Assembly: GCF_963678975.1 (NCBI RefSeq)
Contig: NC_089276.1
Location: forward strand, 1,302,001-1,366,000
From: Dysidea avara
Taxonomy: Eukaryota; Porifera; Demospongiae; Dictyoceratida; Dysideidae
Reading direction: 5' to 3'
DNA length: 64,000 nucleotides
Positions 46,730 to 58,846 of the stretch are shown piece after piece. A model generated the notes under the pieces. The model saw only the letters and a program-made list of their open reading frames with translations, did no database searches and was not told the origin of the DNA. Both the position numbers and the translations under genes were made by a program. The first letter of the stretch is position 1, and every line of letters begins with the position of its first letter.

Positions 46730-47153
46730 CAAGTGAATGCTTGTATCAAAACTATATTTCAGTTACAGTATCATGGTACTTCAGATAATACGTTGATATA
46801 ATAATCAAGAGTGTGTAGGTTGCACTGAGGTCACCAGAGAAGAAAAGGTGCAAAACGTTCGATAATTGATTAACGGAAATTAATGGGCGTTCGATAATAG
46901 GTATCGAGGTATCGGTGTTCGATAATTCATATTTTACGGAATGCAGAAATCCACTCATAACACGGACACTAATTGGATACTATTGCTCAAGCTTACGTGA
47001 GGTATTCTACGAGAAAGGCGCTACCTCCTGCTGAAATTTCCAGGTTGATACTACTTTCCTGGAGACATTTATGAAGTAAAGTATAAACCTTGTTCGATAA
47101 TCGGTCACTTACGCTATCTTCATCATGACTATACTACACATCAAGGTAATTAC

Positions 47154-48182
47154 CTCATTTATTGTTCTAATCTCATTCATTAGAACTTGCTGCTGCTCAT
47201 TCTCATTTCTCAGTTGCTCTACTTGATGATATAAAGTGATAATATCTTGTGGACACGAACGTGAAGACTTGTTCATGTAACAATCCTTGCTTGCTTGGAT
47301 ACTTTCACAGACAGCTGCTATGGTTGGCCTCACACTGGGATCATCATCCAGACACTCCTTTACCAGTGGTCTCATTTCTTCAGCCTCTCCTCTCATTGCA
47401 TCCAGGTATTGTTGACGACGCTGAACTTCAGTAAATGCATTATTGATCTTTGTGGTACGGTCATACACCACTTTATCAGATGGATGAGGCCAATTTTGGT
47501 TAAATGTGTGCAGAATTATTCCGCCAAATGAAAATACATCCATGGGAGGCCCATATTCTGGCTTATCACACAGTGCTTCAGGTGGCATGAAATCGGTAGT
47601 CCCCGGAGCTTTAGTCATTGTTTTTTTACTGTCAGCCTTTATCACTTTGGCCACTCCGAGATCACTGATCTTCGCTACATGATGTGTCGTCAATAAGATG
47701 TTGTTAGGGGAGAGGTCTCGGTGAACAATGGGAGGATCATGATTGTGAAGATAACACAGGCCAAGGGAGACACCATGGACAATTGAAAATTTTATATGAA
47801 CAGGAATCTTCTCATATTTATCCACCAGTGAGGTCAAACTATCCGCCATCATCTCCATAACCATTACTGGTAGCCGCATCCTTCCCTGCAAACTTCCTTC
47901 CGGCCCTGAGGGATAATAAATACCTAGGAACTATATAACGTGTGGATGACGTAAAGCACTACATTGATAACACTCAGCCATAAACGACTCAATAATTCGC
48001 CGCATTTGCACATCGTCAACTCCGTCCACCAGAATGGAATGAATCTCTTTAGCTGCACAGATCGTTCCATGATAGTTAACCGCGTACACTCTCCCGTAAG
48101 CCCCTCGTCCAAGTTCCTTGTCACCCGGCAGTGTCGTTACTGCTTTCAGTTCAAGATCGTGAAATATGCCACCTGATGCCAT
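47154..48182 (-). CDS. TKL-like protein kinase with one in-frame TAG
   Basis: The frame runs 343 codons from ATG 48182 to a splice donor GAG|GTAATT (intron from 47153). Kinase motifs are complete: glycine loop GRGAYG (residues 25-30), ATP lysine in CAAKE (K45), HRDLSPNN with catalytic D156, DLG (D174, variant of DFG), PPE at the activation segment end, and DVFSFGG. A coiled-coil-like tail (VEQLRNENEQQQVLMNEI) follows. A single TAG (47933-47931) replaces one codon at position 84, before FLGIYYP; related kinases usually have glutamine there (one C-to-T change). Everything else is open. The donor in phase 0 implies a further 3' exon; similar early-animal kinases continue into kelch repeats. It could be a recent pseudogene, a polymorphic null or a sequence error. 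Confidence 0.75.
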
Positions 48183-48287
48183 TTTACTTCGATCACAAAA
48201 ATGGCAGAAGGGTGTGGTTCAAACAAACCTTATAAGCAAAAAAAACCCGGCGAAAATAATATTGCACGTGATTTTACACGAACTCTT

Positions 48288-48753
48288 TTAGGCCCCTATT
48301 TGGTGATTATTAGTTTCTCATCCAGCCTTTCTAATTATTATGATGCGGGCGGGAGGGTATTACCATTATGCCATTATTTTATAATATTAACACACTGATG
48401 TACAGACCTTGTCCAAATTGTCTTTCTTTCTTACTACAAACATTTCCTTCACCAGCTGAGTTCTACTTTTCGTGATCGCCAACTGTTTTTCGACACTCAA
48501 CTGAAAGCCGACTTTGATGAAGTCGATAGAGCACGATTGCAACTGGCGCTGCAGCAATTTGCTAAGGAAAACAACAGTTCTCCTGGTGATATATAGCGCA
48601 TTGTAGCGTTCATCAACAAAAATTATAACAGTTTGATATCACGTGTTCTTCTGAGCATGCGCATGCAGAGTAAATAATGGCTTACCATGCGGTAGCTTAA
48701 GAAGGATGCGGGCGGTGGATGAGAAACTAATAATCACCAAATATAGGGCCTTA
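48288..48753. mobile_element. TIR element upstream of the kinase
   Basis: TGGTGATTATTAGTTTCTCA near the left end (GGCCCCTATT first) is inverted at 48717-48753. GATGCGGGCGG words lie inside both ends. It contains the exon-like frame 48456-48596. Confidence 0.75.
48456..48596 (+). CDS. Exon-like frame after a strong acceptor
   Basis: A pyrimidine-rich stretch ends CCTTCACCAG, then 46 open codons start LSSTFRDRQLFFDTQLKADF, pass EVDRARLQLALQQFAKENN and end at TAG. Its heptad-like, charged composition looks coding. A candidate first exon is MAEGCGSNKPYKQKKPGENN at 48201 (+), divergent from the kinase start by 18 bp. No family recognised. Confidence 0.35.
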   Translation: MSSTFRDRQLFFDTQLKADFDEVDRARLQLALQQFAKENNSSPGDI

Positions 48754-51700
48754 AGGAAATCGGAACCTACCAATGAAATTAAATTTGATTAGTACTTTCC
48801 CGTCGTCGGCCGCATGCTTTTACTACACCCACATGAAAATTCGGTATAGCTGTACTCTAAAAGAACAATCATTTCATTAGAGGGGAAACAGGGTTAAAAG
48901 CATGTGCCGATGTGGTTAAAAGTAGTTAAGAACTACTGCTTGTCGATAGCAAACTGAGTTGGTCAAAGTGTTCTATACCATATTCGTATTTTGTAGCTAC
49001 CATGCATACGCGTATGGTACATACCATATACGTATACGCGTACGGTACAACCATACGCGTATGCCACAACAATTCGTACCATATGAGTATAGCTAACCTG
49101 GTAGCTATGCGTATAATATCAAGCAGAAGGTTATTGCACTGCCATACCTATTGACTATGACGGATGGCACTCTGCTTCCATTTCCTTTCAGGAAGGGGGG
49201 ATTAGGGGCTATAGTCTCGCTTAGCGGTTTCTGTTCAGTGAAGATCGAGATACTCCAATAGAGCAGTCATATTTTGATCTGATTATTCTATTCTCTAGAG
49301 ATGAGATGTATTTTTTTACTGCGATTAAGATATAACTTAATTGATTTGCTTTACTGCATGATGCATACCTACCTATATTATGCAATTTAAAATAAAAAAT
49401 ATTGATGATATAAGTGATGAAACTGCATGACATCTTATTTTGTTAGGACAATATACAACATAACTGCATGCAAGGGTCTAGACTCAGGGGCAGTATGCAC
49501 TGATACCCACAGGTGGACAGTACAGGAGCCCTAGCTGGCAAGATTTACACTTATAAATGAACATCTGAGCACCATAGATCTACACAAAATCTAATTTTTA
49601 TAATAAAATATAATAACAGCTAGAGTAAACAATGACTGGAATTCATTTCCCTAATATATTGTTGATTCTCCTTCTTTAAAACACTGCTGGACAGACATTA
49701 CATTTATTTGATTTTGTGTAGTAATTAGTATAACTAAGTACATACTTTATGGATGTACATGCACTAGCACAAGCCTTTATATCCTTAGCAATATAAATAA
49801 AGACTACGCCAAAATCTTGCCAGACTCAGTACAATACAAGCATGCTTTACATACAATAACATATTATTACTTTTTATGATTTTTGTGGTTGCTATACTTC
49901 TGCCAAATCATAGAATAAGCACTGATACTGCTGAATGAATGAATTGTACCAGACATTTGCTTGAGACAATCTGCAGCATTCTACTATAGTCATCTAGTGA
50001 CTTGATCATGTATCTGTAAACATTATGCAAAGATAAATGGTATATAGCTATAGCTGACTTTAAATTAATGCTTTACAGAATTGTGCACAAAGTTTAGCTA
50101 CAACAACATAATTGCAATATTGAATGATACTTTAGACTTGCAGGTCTACCGGTGTCACCAGTGTCTAGCACTGGTAGCTGCATGGACCCGAGCTGGACAT
50201 ATATAATTACTAGTAGGTAAAATTTTAAGGGGTATATAGGAAGAATCCTATAGTTAAATAAAATAGTTCATAAAACAGGAATCATGGAGCATTAATTTGC
50301 AGCAGGAACTACAAAGTACAAAATTTATTGCTGGCAAATTTATTAACAGAACATTCCAAATAATTTTTTAATATAAATTTATTTGATGGGATAGATCAAA
50401 TATTGGTGTACTGTTCCACATGCAGTCTTGGTATAGCTATATGATAAAAACAATAATTCATCACACTGTTGGCAGATCCAGTCTTGAATTGTGTTAAGTC
50501 CTGCTGATCTGGTATACTTCACGAAACATGATATCACCTATGTACAGCTAGTCATAAAATCAAAGGAAGGGGGCTAAATATAATAAGTCTTGATTTGGTG
50601 TAATGTGTAACAAATGTATCTCATTGTCTGCTTAACAAATGTATTCATTTCATCAAAGTATCTGGCACAATAGTGCCACCACCCATGGATTTCCATCTTG
50701 CATTTTTATAATAGTTGACTTCATTTCTCCACAGTGAAAAATGCTATTGCTTTAAAACTACATGCACAAGCTGGTATAATACATGTTCTTTAGAATAGTT
50801 GAGTTTAAATTATCTAGCTGTTGCATAGCAACTGCATACACTGAAATCATATGGTAAACTTTAATTTTTGTTTCTTCTTTCACACAGTACATTGTGGCTG
50901 AATTTGCTACACATATATTGCTTCCTATTGGATTCATGATCCATTGTCTAAATGATATAATGCAAAAATCAGGCCATTATTGCATAATGCTACTCCTCCT
51001 TCATAGAGTTAATGATGTAATGTAATGATGTAATATAATGTAATTTATGCATGCCTGTAATATAAATATTGTGTAAGAGTTGGTTGTTATTGTGTGCTTT
51101 CAGTTATTGATTAATAATATTACATACAGTGGTCAGTGCTGCCTGTATACACGGTTTGCCCAAGAGCCTATGCTTCCCTACAATTAGAACAATACCCACA
51201 CACGTGTCTTTACAAATACACTTGAAGATAGTCAAAGATTAGTACAACAAAGCTATAGAGCGATATTACCCAAAAACTCTACTAGGGGCTTCTCTATATA
51301 CTTGTACGAACTTTGTAAAAATAATGTGCTTGTGTTTATGGTGCCCAATTATCATTTCAACATAAAACCAGAACAGTATGCTCCTTGCTTTATTCAGAAA
51401 ACTTGAAGTTTGATCTTCTAAAGCATTATTTAGGACAAAGGACATTGATTTCTGTAAGGCTGTAGAACTGTTCCAGCATATTGATATTTATGATTATTTT
51501 TTCAATGAATATCATTGAATGCATGGTTTTATGATATAAGCACTAAGTCAGTAGAGGTAGCGTTGTAGCTAAACATAAACATAATATAGATTTTGATATA
51601 ATTATCCATAATTCCATATAAATACACATTAAAAATACTGCATTCTGATTAGTTAAAATATAGCAACCATATTAGTTTGCATCCAAATCGAGCCAATTTT

Positions 51701-51814
51701 TTCAGGTATAATCTGGTATATATTAATTCATTAAAGATTTTATTCTATTGTTGCTAGATAATCTATTGTTTAGCTTTAATTTGTTAGTACACTTATACTT
51801 AAAAATGAATATTT

Positions 51815-52435
51815 ATGTCTGGTGACACTAAAGGAGTGTTGAGCAGACAATTTCAATCAGATGAGCTCAAGAAGTACAATGCAATGATTGCTCAAACAGA
51901 GGAAGATCTGGAGAATGCTAATACAATAACATTGAGGGAGGTATAACAAAGAGATTTAACTGTAGAGAAAGCAATGTTCCAGTTTGCAAATTAACATAAA
52001 TCTGGCTGTAGCTTATAGCGTTATTAGACATGCTACTCTAAGACTGATGTGTATAGTAATTAATTGTGCAATAAATTCTTATTAAACTGTAGTTTGCTGA
52101 ATCTTTGCTATTGAATGAGGCATTATCTACTGAGATGAAGCACAAAAACATACCATAGCAGAGATTTTATGGTGAGTTTATATATGAGTTCTAATGAATA
52201 ATTCAGTAATGAATGTATGTAGTATCTAAAATTGTTTAATTTTTAAGTGTGTTGTAGCCACTCACTATACTTACTGTCATGCTTGTGGATGGGAAGACAA
52301 TGTGTTTAGCTACTCTTATCTGAATCTACTCTTTAAGTTAACAACATCCACATTAATTTGTGCTGCATGCAGGTCCAGTGTGATGAATGTGAGTGGTGGT
52401 ACTATTTACAGTATGTAAACAAGAAAAGTACATAA
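51815..52435 (+). pseudogene. Spliced PHD-finger gene relic in element A
   Basis: Four exon-like pieces join in phase. Exon 1, 51815-51940, MSGDTKGVLSRQFQSDELKK ... TITLRE, donor GTATAA. Exon 2, 52093-52171, FAESLLLNEALSTEM ... QRFYG, donor GTGAGT. Exon 3, 52258-52301, THYTYCHACGWEDN, donor GTGTTT. Exon 4, from 52373, VQCDECEWWYYLQ, possible donor GTATGT. Exons 3 and 4 form C-x2-C ... C-x2-C-x2-W-Y, the first half of a PHD finger, a chromatin-reading fold. A TAG in exon 2 (codon after NIP) is TGG in the element B copy, so tryptophan is ancestral. The B copy (minus strand, about 54930-54300) has its own stops in exon 1 and has lost the second CxxC. No transposase is seen. Confidence 0.55.
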
Positions 52436-52689
52436 ACAAGAAATTGGATCTTCAAAAGAAGAAAAGTGTATATAGCAGCCGGATAAAGATGCAAAGATAG
52501 TAAGGGGCCATGTTGCACAACTGATGATACTTACAGTGTTCATTTTTTAAGTTGTTAGCTTTGCACAAGCAGTATAATTATGTATAATTCAGTTAGAACT
52601 TACTAGCTACCATGCACATTGTAATTGCTCTCCTTGCTTTTCTACCCATGCAGTAAATTGTCAGTTATCCACACTTATAATTGAGTATA

Positions 52690-52860
52690 TAAGACCATGC
52701 AACTAAATACTAGAGTGGACAGTTTTAAATTTTCCTTCTTCCCTTCAGTGATTAAACTATGGAATAATCTATCCCAGAACATTGTTAACGCTCCCACATA
52801 CACTGAGTTTTGTAATGATTTGGACACTTTTATAATTACACCTGTGCATTATAATCATAC
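52690..52860 (+). pseudogene. LINE RT C-terminal tail fragment
   Basis: TRVDSFKFSFFPSVIKLWNN then LSQNIVNAPTYTEFCNDL, the usual last residues of a CR1/Jockey-type RT polyprotein. Confidence 0.6.
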
Positions 52861-53326
52861 ATGATTCCTGCACAGTACACAATATAATATAATAATAATG
52901 TATCTGATAGCTAAAGTAGCATACACAGTACCATTCATGTGAAGTTCTGCAGACAACATGTGCATGATCATGTACATAAGATTTAGATACATCAGTAGGA
53001 CTATAGTGGGAAATGCAAGTGGGCAAGGCAAGGATAAAATGCATGTGTGCAATGTGCTGATGAATAAATTATTCTATAGTTACAGCTAAGCAGATCATTA
53101 TGTTGTGTTCTAAGTTTAATCAGCTAGAAATTCTTGTAAGGCTGCAGCACATGTTGCTGTCAGACCTTCACTCAGTGCTGGTCACTGTAAAGCGCTAATA
53201 ACAATAGATCCATTGTAGCTAGGTGATGGCAAGGCTAAGACACCGAGAAAAGGCATAATACGCACATGGTACGTACCATACGCATATGGTATACTAAGTA
53301 ATAGAACAAAAGCACTGCAAGTATGT

Positions 53327-53570
53327 TGTGAAAAAGGCCACCAAGTCCTTAAACTACTTGCGATGTTCAATGTATGGATGCAGCCAAGTTTGCAGCATAC
53401 AAAGCAATTGGTCGTCCATCGCTGGAGTATGCCGCTGTTGTGTGGTGCCCGCATACTTCAGATCAGTATTAAATTACTCGAATCTCTGCAAAATAGGGTA
53501 GCTCGGTGGATTTGTGGCTGTCACTGGAGTCCTCCAACAAACTCTTGGACCATTCCATCAAGTGATTGCT
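53327..53570 (+). pseudogene. LINE RT fragment between elements A and B
   Basis: KKATKSLNYLRCSMYG, then one frame over AAYKAIGRPSLEYAAVVWCP and LLESLQNRVARWICG: thumb and connection region of a CR1/Jockey-type RT. It is the spacer of the inverted pair. Confidence 0.75.
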
Positions 53571-53617
53571 GCTCTCAGCTCAGTGGCGTAGCCAGGTCTC
53601 CACGGATGGGTGGGCAT

Positions 53618-56600
53618 GTTCTATACCATATGCGTATTTTGTACCGTACGCGTATGGTACATACCATGCATACGCGTACGGTACGATTTTCCGTACCATA
53701 CGCGTACGGTATAGACATACGCGTATGGTACGTACCATATGCGTATTATGCAGTGTCTTCTAGCCTTGCCATCACCTAGCTACAATAGGCTGTCTTTGCA
53801 AGCATTTCTAGCTAAGTAAACTTAGAACACAACACAATAATCTGCTTACTACTGAGCTGTAACTATAAATTTATTCATCAGCACACACATGCGTTTTATC
53901 CTTGCCATGCCCATGCATTTCCCAGTATAGTCCTATACTAATGTACCTAAATCTTATGTACATGATCTCACTTTGTCTGCAGAACTTTACATAAATGGTA
54001 CTGTGCATGTATGTTACTTTATAGCTATCAGAAGCATGCAGATGGTCTTATATACTCAATTATAAGTGTGCATGGATAACTGACAATTTACAACAGAATT
54101 GGGTAAATAAGCAAGGAGAACAATTACAACATGTATGGTAGCTAGTAAGTTCTAACTGAATAATACATATACTGCTTGTGCAAAGCTAATAACTGGAAAA
54201 ATGAACTTCGTAATTATAAGTGTCATCAGTTGTGCAACATGGCTCCTCACTGTATTTGCATTTTTATATACTATGTACACTCTTCTTCTTTTGAGGATCC
54301 AATTTCTTGTTTACATACTTTTCTTGTTTATACATACTGTAAATAGTATATTCATCACACTGGACCTACAGCACAAATTAATGTGGATGTTGTTAACTTT
54401 AAAGAGTACATTCAGATAAGAGTAGCTAAACACAATGTCTTCCCATCCACAAGTATGACAGTAAGTAGCGAGTAGCTATACAACGCACTTAACAATTAAA
54501 CAATGCTACTTAATATACATTCATTACTGAACTATACATTAGAACTCATAAACTCACGATAAATCTCTGCCATGTTATGTTTTCCTACTTCATCTCAGTA
54601 GGCAATGCACATGCCTCATTCAATAGCAAAGATTCAGCGAATTACAGTTTTTAAAAAATTGATTGCACAATTAATTACTATGCACATCAGTCTTAGAGTA
54701 TAGCATGTCTAATATTGCTATAAGCTACAGCCATGCAGATTTACATTAATTTGCAAAGTAAAAACATTGCTACAGTTATATCTCTTTGCTATACCTCCCT
54801 CAATGTTATTGTATCAGCATTCTCCAGGTCTTCCTCTGTCTGAGCAATCATTACATTGTACTTCTCGAGCTAATCTGATTAAAATTGTCTGCTCAACACA
54901 CCTTTAGTGCCACCAGGCATAAATATCCATTTTTAAGTGGAAGCTATAGTGTACTAACAAATTAAAGGTAAACAATAGATTATATGTAGCAACAATAGAA
55001 TAAAATATTTAATGAAAAAATATATATGCCTGAAAAAATTGGCTCCATTTGTCAATGGATGCAAATTATTTAATATGGTTGCTATGTTGTAACCAATCAG
55101 AATGCAGTATATGGATAATTATATCAATATCTTATGTTTATATTTAGCTACAATACTACCTCTACTGCATGGCTTAGCATTTATATCACTATACATTCCA
55201 GTTATATTCATTGAAAAATTGTGAATATATCAATATGCTGGCACAATTCTACAGCCTAAAAGAAATCAATGTCTTTTGTCCTAAATAATGCTTTAGAAGA
55301 TCAAACTTCAAATATCAGTTTTTGAGTAAGACAAGGAGCATACTGCTCTTGTTTTATGTTGAAGGGATAATTGGGCACCTTTAAACCCAAACACATTTTA
55401 CAAAGTTCATTTATACAAGTATGAAACCTCTAGTAGAGTTTTGGGTAGTGTCTTTTGTTGGTATTCAAATCAATTACACTGTGGAGAAATGAAGTCATTT
55501 ATTATAAAAATGCAAGATGGAAATCCATGACAAATAAGGCAGTAGACAGCAGGACGAGGCAATAAATCAATATGTATACAAAAGTCAAAAGACATCAAGA
55601 AAATAATCCACAGGTGCTTACACATAAGCCATCATAATTATATGGGTGATGGCTCTATATTGCATGTATTTTGTGGAACTGTCAGATGCTTTGATGAAAT
55701 GAAATGTTAACGTTAAACAGACAACGAGATACATTGTTATAGATTATACACCAATGACTATGCATAAATCAAGACATAATTATTATATTTAATCCCCTTC
55801 CTTTGATTTATACTTTTCAGACTTATACTGTATGCAGCTAGGTGTTATCATGTTTTTTGTAAAGCTTCCAACCCAGACGATTGACCTTTATTAGTTTTGA
55901 CAACGTAGAATTCCATCAGATCCTACCAGATCAGCAGGACTTAACACAATTCAAGACTGGATCTGCTAACAGTGTGATGAATTCATGATTGTTTTTATCA
56001 TATATTGTCCTACATCAAGATGTCAGTTTCATCACTTATATATATAGTCATGCGAGATATCATGCTATTCTTTTATTTTAAGGAATGCTTTATTTGTATC
56101 ATGCAGTAAAGCAAATTATATCTTAATCGCAGTAAAGCTAAATTGATCTTAGCTCTATAGAGAATAGAATAGCTATAATCAGATCAACTTACCCTGCAAT
56201 TCACTAGAATTGACACATATAAATTCAGCTTCTTTCCTTCCAGTGCTAGACTCTATATGGAACAACTTGCAACCAGAGACTGTTGAAGCTTCATCTATCA
56301 CCGTGTTTAACAACCTTCTTATAAATGAACTGTAAAATTGTAATTAGTTAGCTGTAGCTATATATATATATATATATATATATTATTTTGATTTGTATAT
56401 TGCATTTATACTCGCTGTGCGAGGTCTTGCAATTATAATAATAATAAAATATATGATTGCTCTATTAGAGTATCTCGATCTTCACTGAACAGAAAGACTA
56501 GCTCCTCTCCCCTCCCTCTTCCCCAAACAGAAATGAAAGCAGAGTGCCATCAGGCGTAGTCAATAGGTACGGCAGTGCAAAAACCTTCTGCTTGATATAC

Positions 56601-56733
56601 GCATACCAGGTTAGCTATACTCAGATGGTACGATTTTCCGTACCATACGCGTATGGTTGTACCGTACGCGTATACGCATATAGTATGTACCATACGCGTA
56701 TGGTACAAAATACGCATATGGTATAGAACAGGC
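53618..56733. mobile_element. Long TIR element B with palindromic ends
   Basis: TGTTCTATACCATATGCG at 53618 is inverted at 56733 (CGCATATGGTATAGAACA), followed inside by TTTTGTACC and clusters of TACCGTACGCGTATGGTA palindromes at both ends. GGCA flanks both sides, a possible 4-bp duplication. It is an inverted, shorter copy of element A. Dispersed motif at 56455-56480. Confidence 0.85.
56206..56338 (+). pseudogene. LINE RT C-terminal tail fragment
   Basis: RIDTYKFSFFPSSARL, frameshift, WNNLQPETVEASSITVFNNL to the stop at 56338; a (TA)n tract follows at 56357. Confidence 0.6.
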
Positions 56734-56914
56734 ACACTCACCCACACATTTCACCCCATGCAACTAACTAGCATAAAATGAGAGTCCATACTTAGTGGAC
56801 TCTACCCACATTTGGTTTAAAAACTGTTTCAAAAGTGGATAAATGTATCTAGCTAGCTAATAATACGCTACGCTGCTGTTCCTGCAGCTTATTTCACTAG
56901 TCTAATGCTACTGC
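56734..56914. other. Short non-coding spacer
   Basis: Between element B and the LINE tail; nothing recognised. Confidence 0.4.
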
Positions 56915-57630
56915 ATTTATTTATTTATTTATTATTATTAATTAGCAAAGCCCACCAGGGGCAACACGCTAATGTGCATTACAAATCACAAATTGTTTAG
57001 CTTATCTATAATGTTCTTAAAAGTGTCAAGGTTAATTGTGTTAATGTTGTCAATTTTCAAGTTATTCCAATCAATAATTGTTCTCGGCAGAAAAGAATAC
57101 TTATATAAATCAATTCTGGATTGCAGCTGTGCAAATTTGAGGGGATTATTGGCACGAGTATATGATACAGGGGTTGGCTGGGGTAAACAATGGTTTGGTA
57201 GCACCAGTAAGTTTCTTACAATCTTGAATAATAATATAAGTCTAGCATTCCTTCTCCTACTTTTTAAACTTGGCCATTGAAGGTAATTAAGCATATCTGT
57301 AATACTGTGTTGTTGACTGGATCTGTGCCATGGTTTATTAAGAACAAATCTAGCAGTACGGTGTTGGATCATTTCTAATTTGCTAACTGTTGTTTGGTGA
57401 TAAGGATCCCAGATGGCTGAGCAGTATTCAATAGAAGGTAACAATAATTGTTTGTATAAGTGTTCTTTGATTTGTATTGGGGCATTATATAAATTCCTTT
57501 TCAGAAATCCAAGAAGACGGTTTGCCTTTCCACAAATATAGTTAACATGAGGTTCCCATGATAGTGTATGATGGAAGCGGATACCAAGATAGGTGTGCTC
57601 TGATACAATATTCAATGGAATATTAGACAT
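56915..57630 (-). mobile_element. 5'-truncated CR1/Jockey-type LINE
   Basis: A 214-codon open frame (57630-56986) contains YLGIRFHHTLSWEPHVNYIC, LLLPSIEYCSAIWDPY, LEMIQHRTARFVLN and the terminal YKYSFLPRTIIDWNNL, the RT thumb and C-terminus. The trailer ends in TAATAATAATAAATAAATAA (about 56917-56938), a microsatellite tail typical of such LINEs. RT catalytic motifs are missing through 5' truncation. Confidence 0.9.
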
Positions 57631-57639
57631 TTTATATGT

Positions 57640-58846
57640 AAAAGTGCTTTTACTGTGGTGGGTTGTAAATTGTAAAATATTGCATACTGCATGAATGATA
57701 TAGAAGCTGGAAATTGAAACTAACTTATTACACCTCCTTGTCTGGTCTCCTTTAACTCATCTGTACTTGTACATCAACTCTTTATACTCCAGCTTGACTC
57801 TTGAGATAATCGTATGGTTTAATTCAGCCTAGTCTGGCGTAGCCAGACCATTTCCGTTTCGAAGGGAAGCCATCACGTGCTCGCGCCAGATCGACACCTT
57901 TCCCTGTAAGCAAAGATGAATGGGACAAAAAGGAGGATACTGGTAAGTCCATGAAGAATGCATTGTACGTACTGCGGTATGCCAAAAGGCACCTGTCGGG
58001 CCGAAGCGACGTCGAACAGTGAAAAAATCAAGTCCGTAGCTTTAGCTGTTATCGAGTTACGCTTGTCTGAAGGCATCAATCAGTCAGTTACTTACTTACT
58101 TACTCAGTCAGTAGAAAATTCCGTCGAATAAAGAAATTTTAAAATTCCGTAGCAACTTGTTGAAAGCGTTTCGGGTCGATCTGAAAAGCTTGTTTGGGCT
58201 TAGTTTCACCTCACCAATACTGCCTCATCGTCGTCAGGGAAAATCGAGGCCGGTTTTTGGGTGATTTTATTTCGTGGGCCACGTCTACTGCTTTGTGGTC
58301 CCTACTATACAGTTACTATCGTGCTGTATGATTATTATTATTATTATTATTATTATTATTTAAAACTTTATGGTGTAAACACACCAAAGGCCTGAAGGTA
58401 ACTTGTACCAACAGCCTTGTACATTACCCTATGTTACTTATTTACATATTTATTTACATACATACATACATACGTACAGTTGCTAAGGAGAGTTTAGATT
58501 GAAGGTGGGTGGCTGTAACTGATAAATTCTTGAGAAAGAAGTTAAGTAACATGTACAGTTGCTCTTATCGTCAAAGTTAATAACTTAATGATCATTGGTA
58601 GTAATAGGAGTCATTACATATGATTCTGTGCTGCTGGACCTTTCAATTGTGCCAAAGAGACTCTTGTTGACATAAATGTTGTTTCCTCTTGTTGACATAA
58701 ATGTTTAAGATTTTAGATTTAAGTTGTTTCCTCATAAATGTTGTTTCCTTGTTTCCATTATTGATTGTTGTGCAGACCTCAAAAGAGTATGGTGCACAAA
58801 AAAGAGTACAGTTGCTACTGTCAATTACAAAAGGAAAACAAACTTA
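57640..58846. repeat. Old repeats and simple sequence, no gene
   Basis: GTCTGGCGTAGCCAGAC (about 57833) is a palindrome. 58100-58310 matches the repeat at 44608. (ATT)n at 58327-58360 is followed by a LINE-tail-like block. (CATA)n lies near 58455. ATAAATGTTGTTTCC is repeated around 58672-58750. Confidence 0.6.

Larger units (their letters stand above)
45111..47120. mobile_element. 2.0 kb TIR element next to the kinase exon
   Basis: The first 29 bp (45111-45139, starting AAGATAGCGTAAGTGACCG) are repeated exactly, inverted, at 47092-47120. GTTCGATAAT-type words recur inside the right end (46860-46935). It holds a dead LINE fragment and a hAT-type MITE, so it is a host for other insertions. The right TIR is 33 bp past the kinase splice donor, placing the element in that intron. 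No clear target duplication. Confidence 0.75.
48974..53294. mobile_element. Long TIR element A with palindromic ends
   Basis: The left end is TTCTATACCATATTCG followed by palindromes of the TACCATACGCGTATGGTA type. The right end is GGTACGTACCATACGCATAT. The interior matches element B (53618-56733) in inverted orientation throughout: e.g. 49150-49330 with 56100-56580, 51815-52430 with 54300-54930, 52560-52700 with 54040-54190, 53040-53280 with 53730-53890. It carries the dispersed motif at 49243-49268. A is ~1.2 kb longer than B. Confidence 0.85.

Noticed and set aside
45111-47120. TIR element encoding its own transposase in the 45285-45808 frame
   Set aside because: The frame reads as the C-terminus of a LINE polyprotein with a frameshift, so it is a passenger fragment rather than a transposase.
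53566-53763. Tyr/Arg-rich frames (PYAYGT...) at 53566-53779 and 56544-56747
   Set aside because: They are translations of the TACCATACGCGTATGG palindrome clusters at transposon ends.
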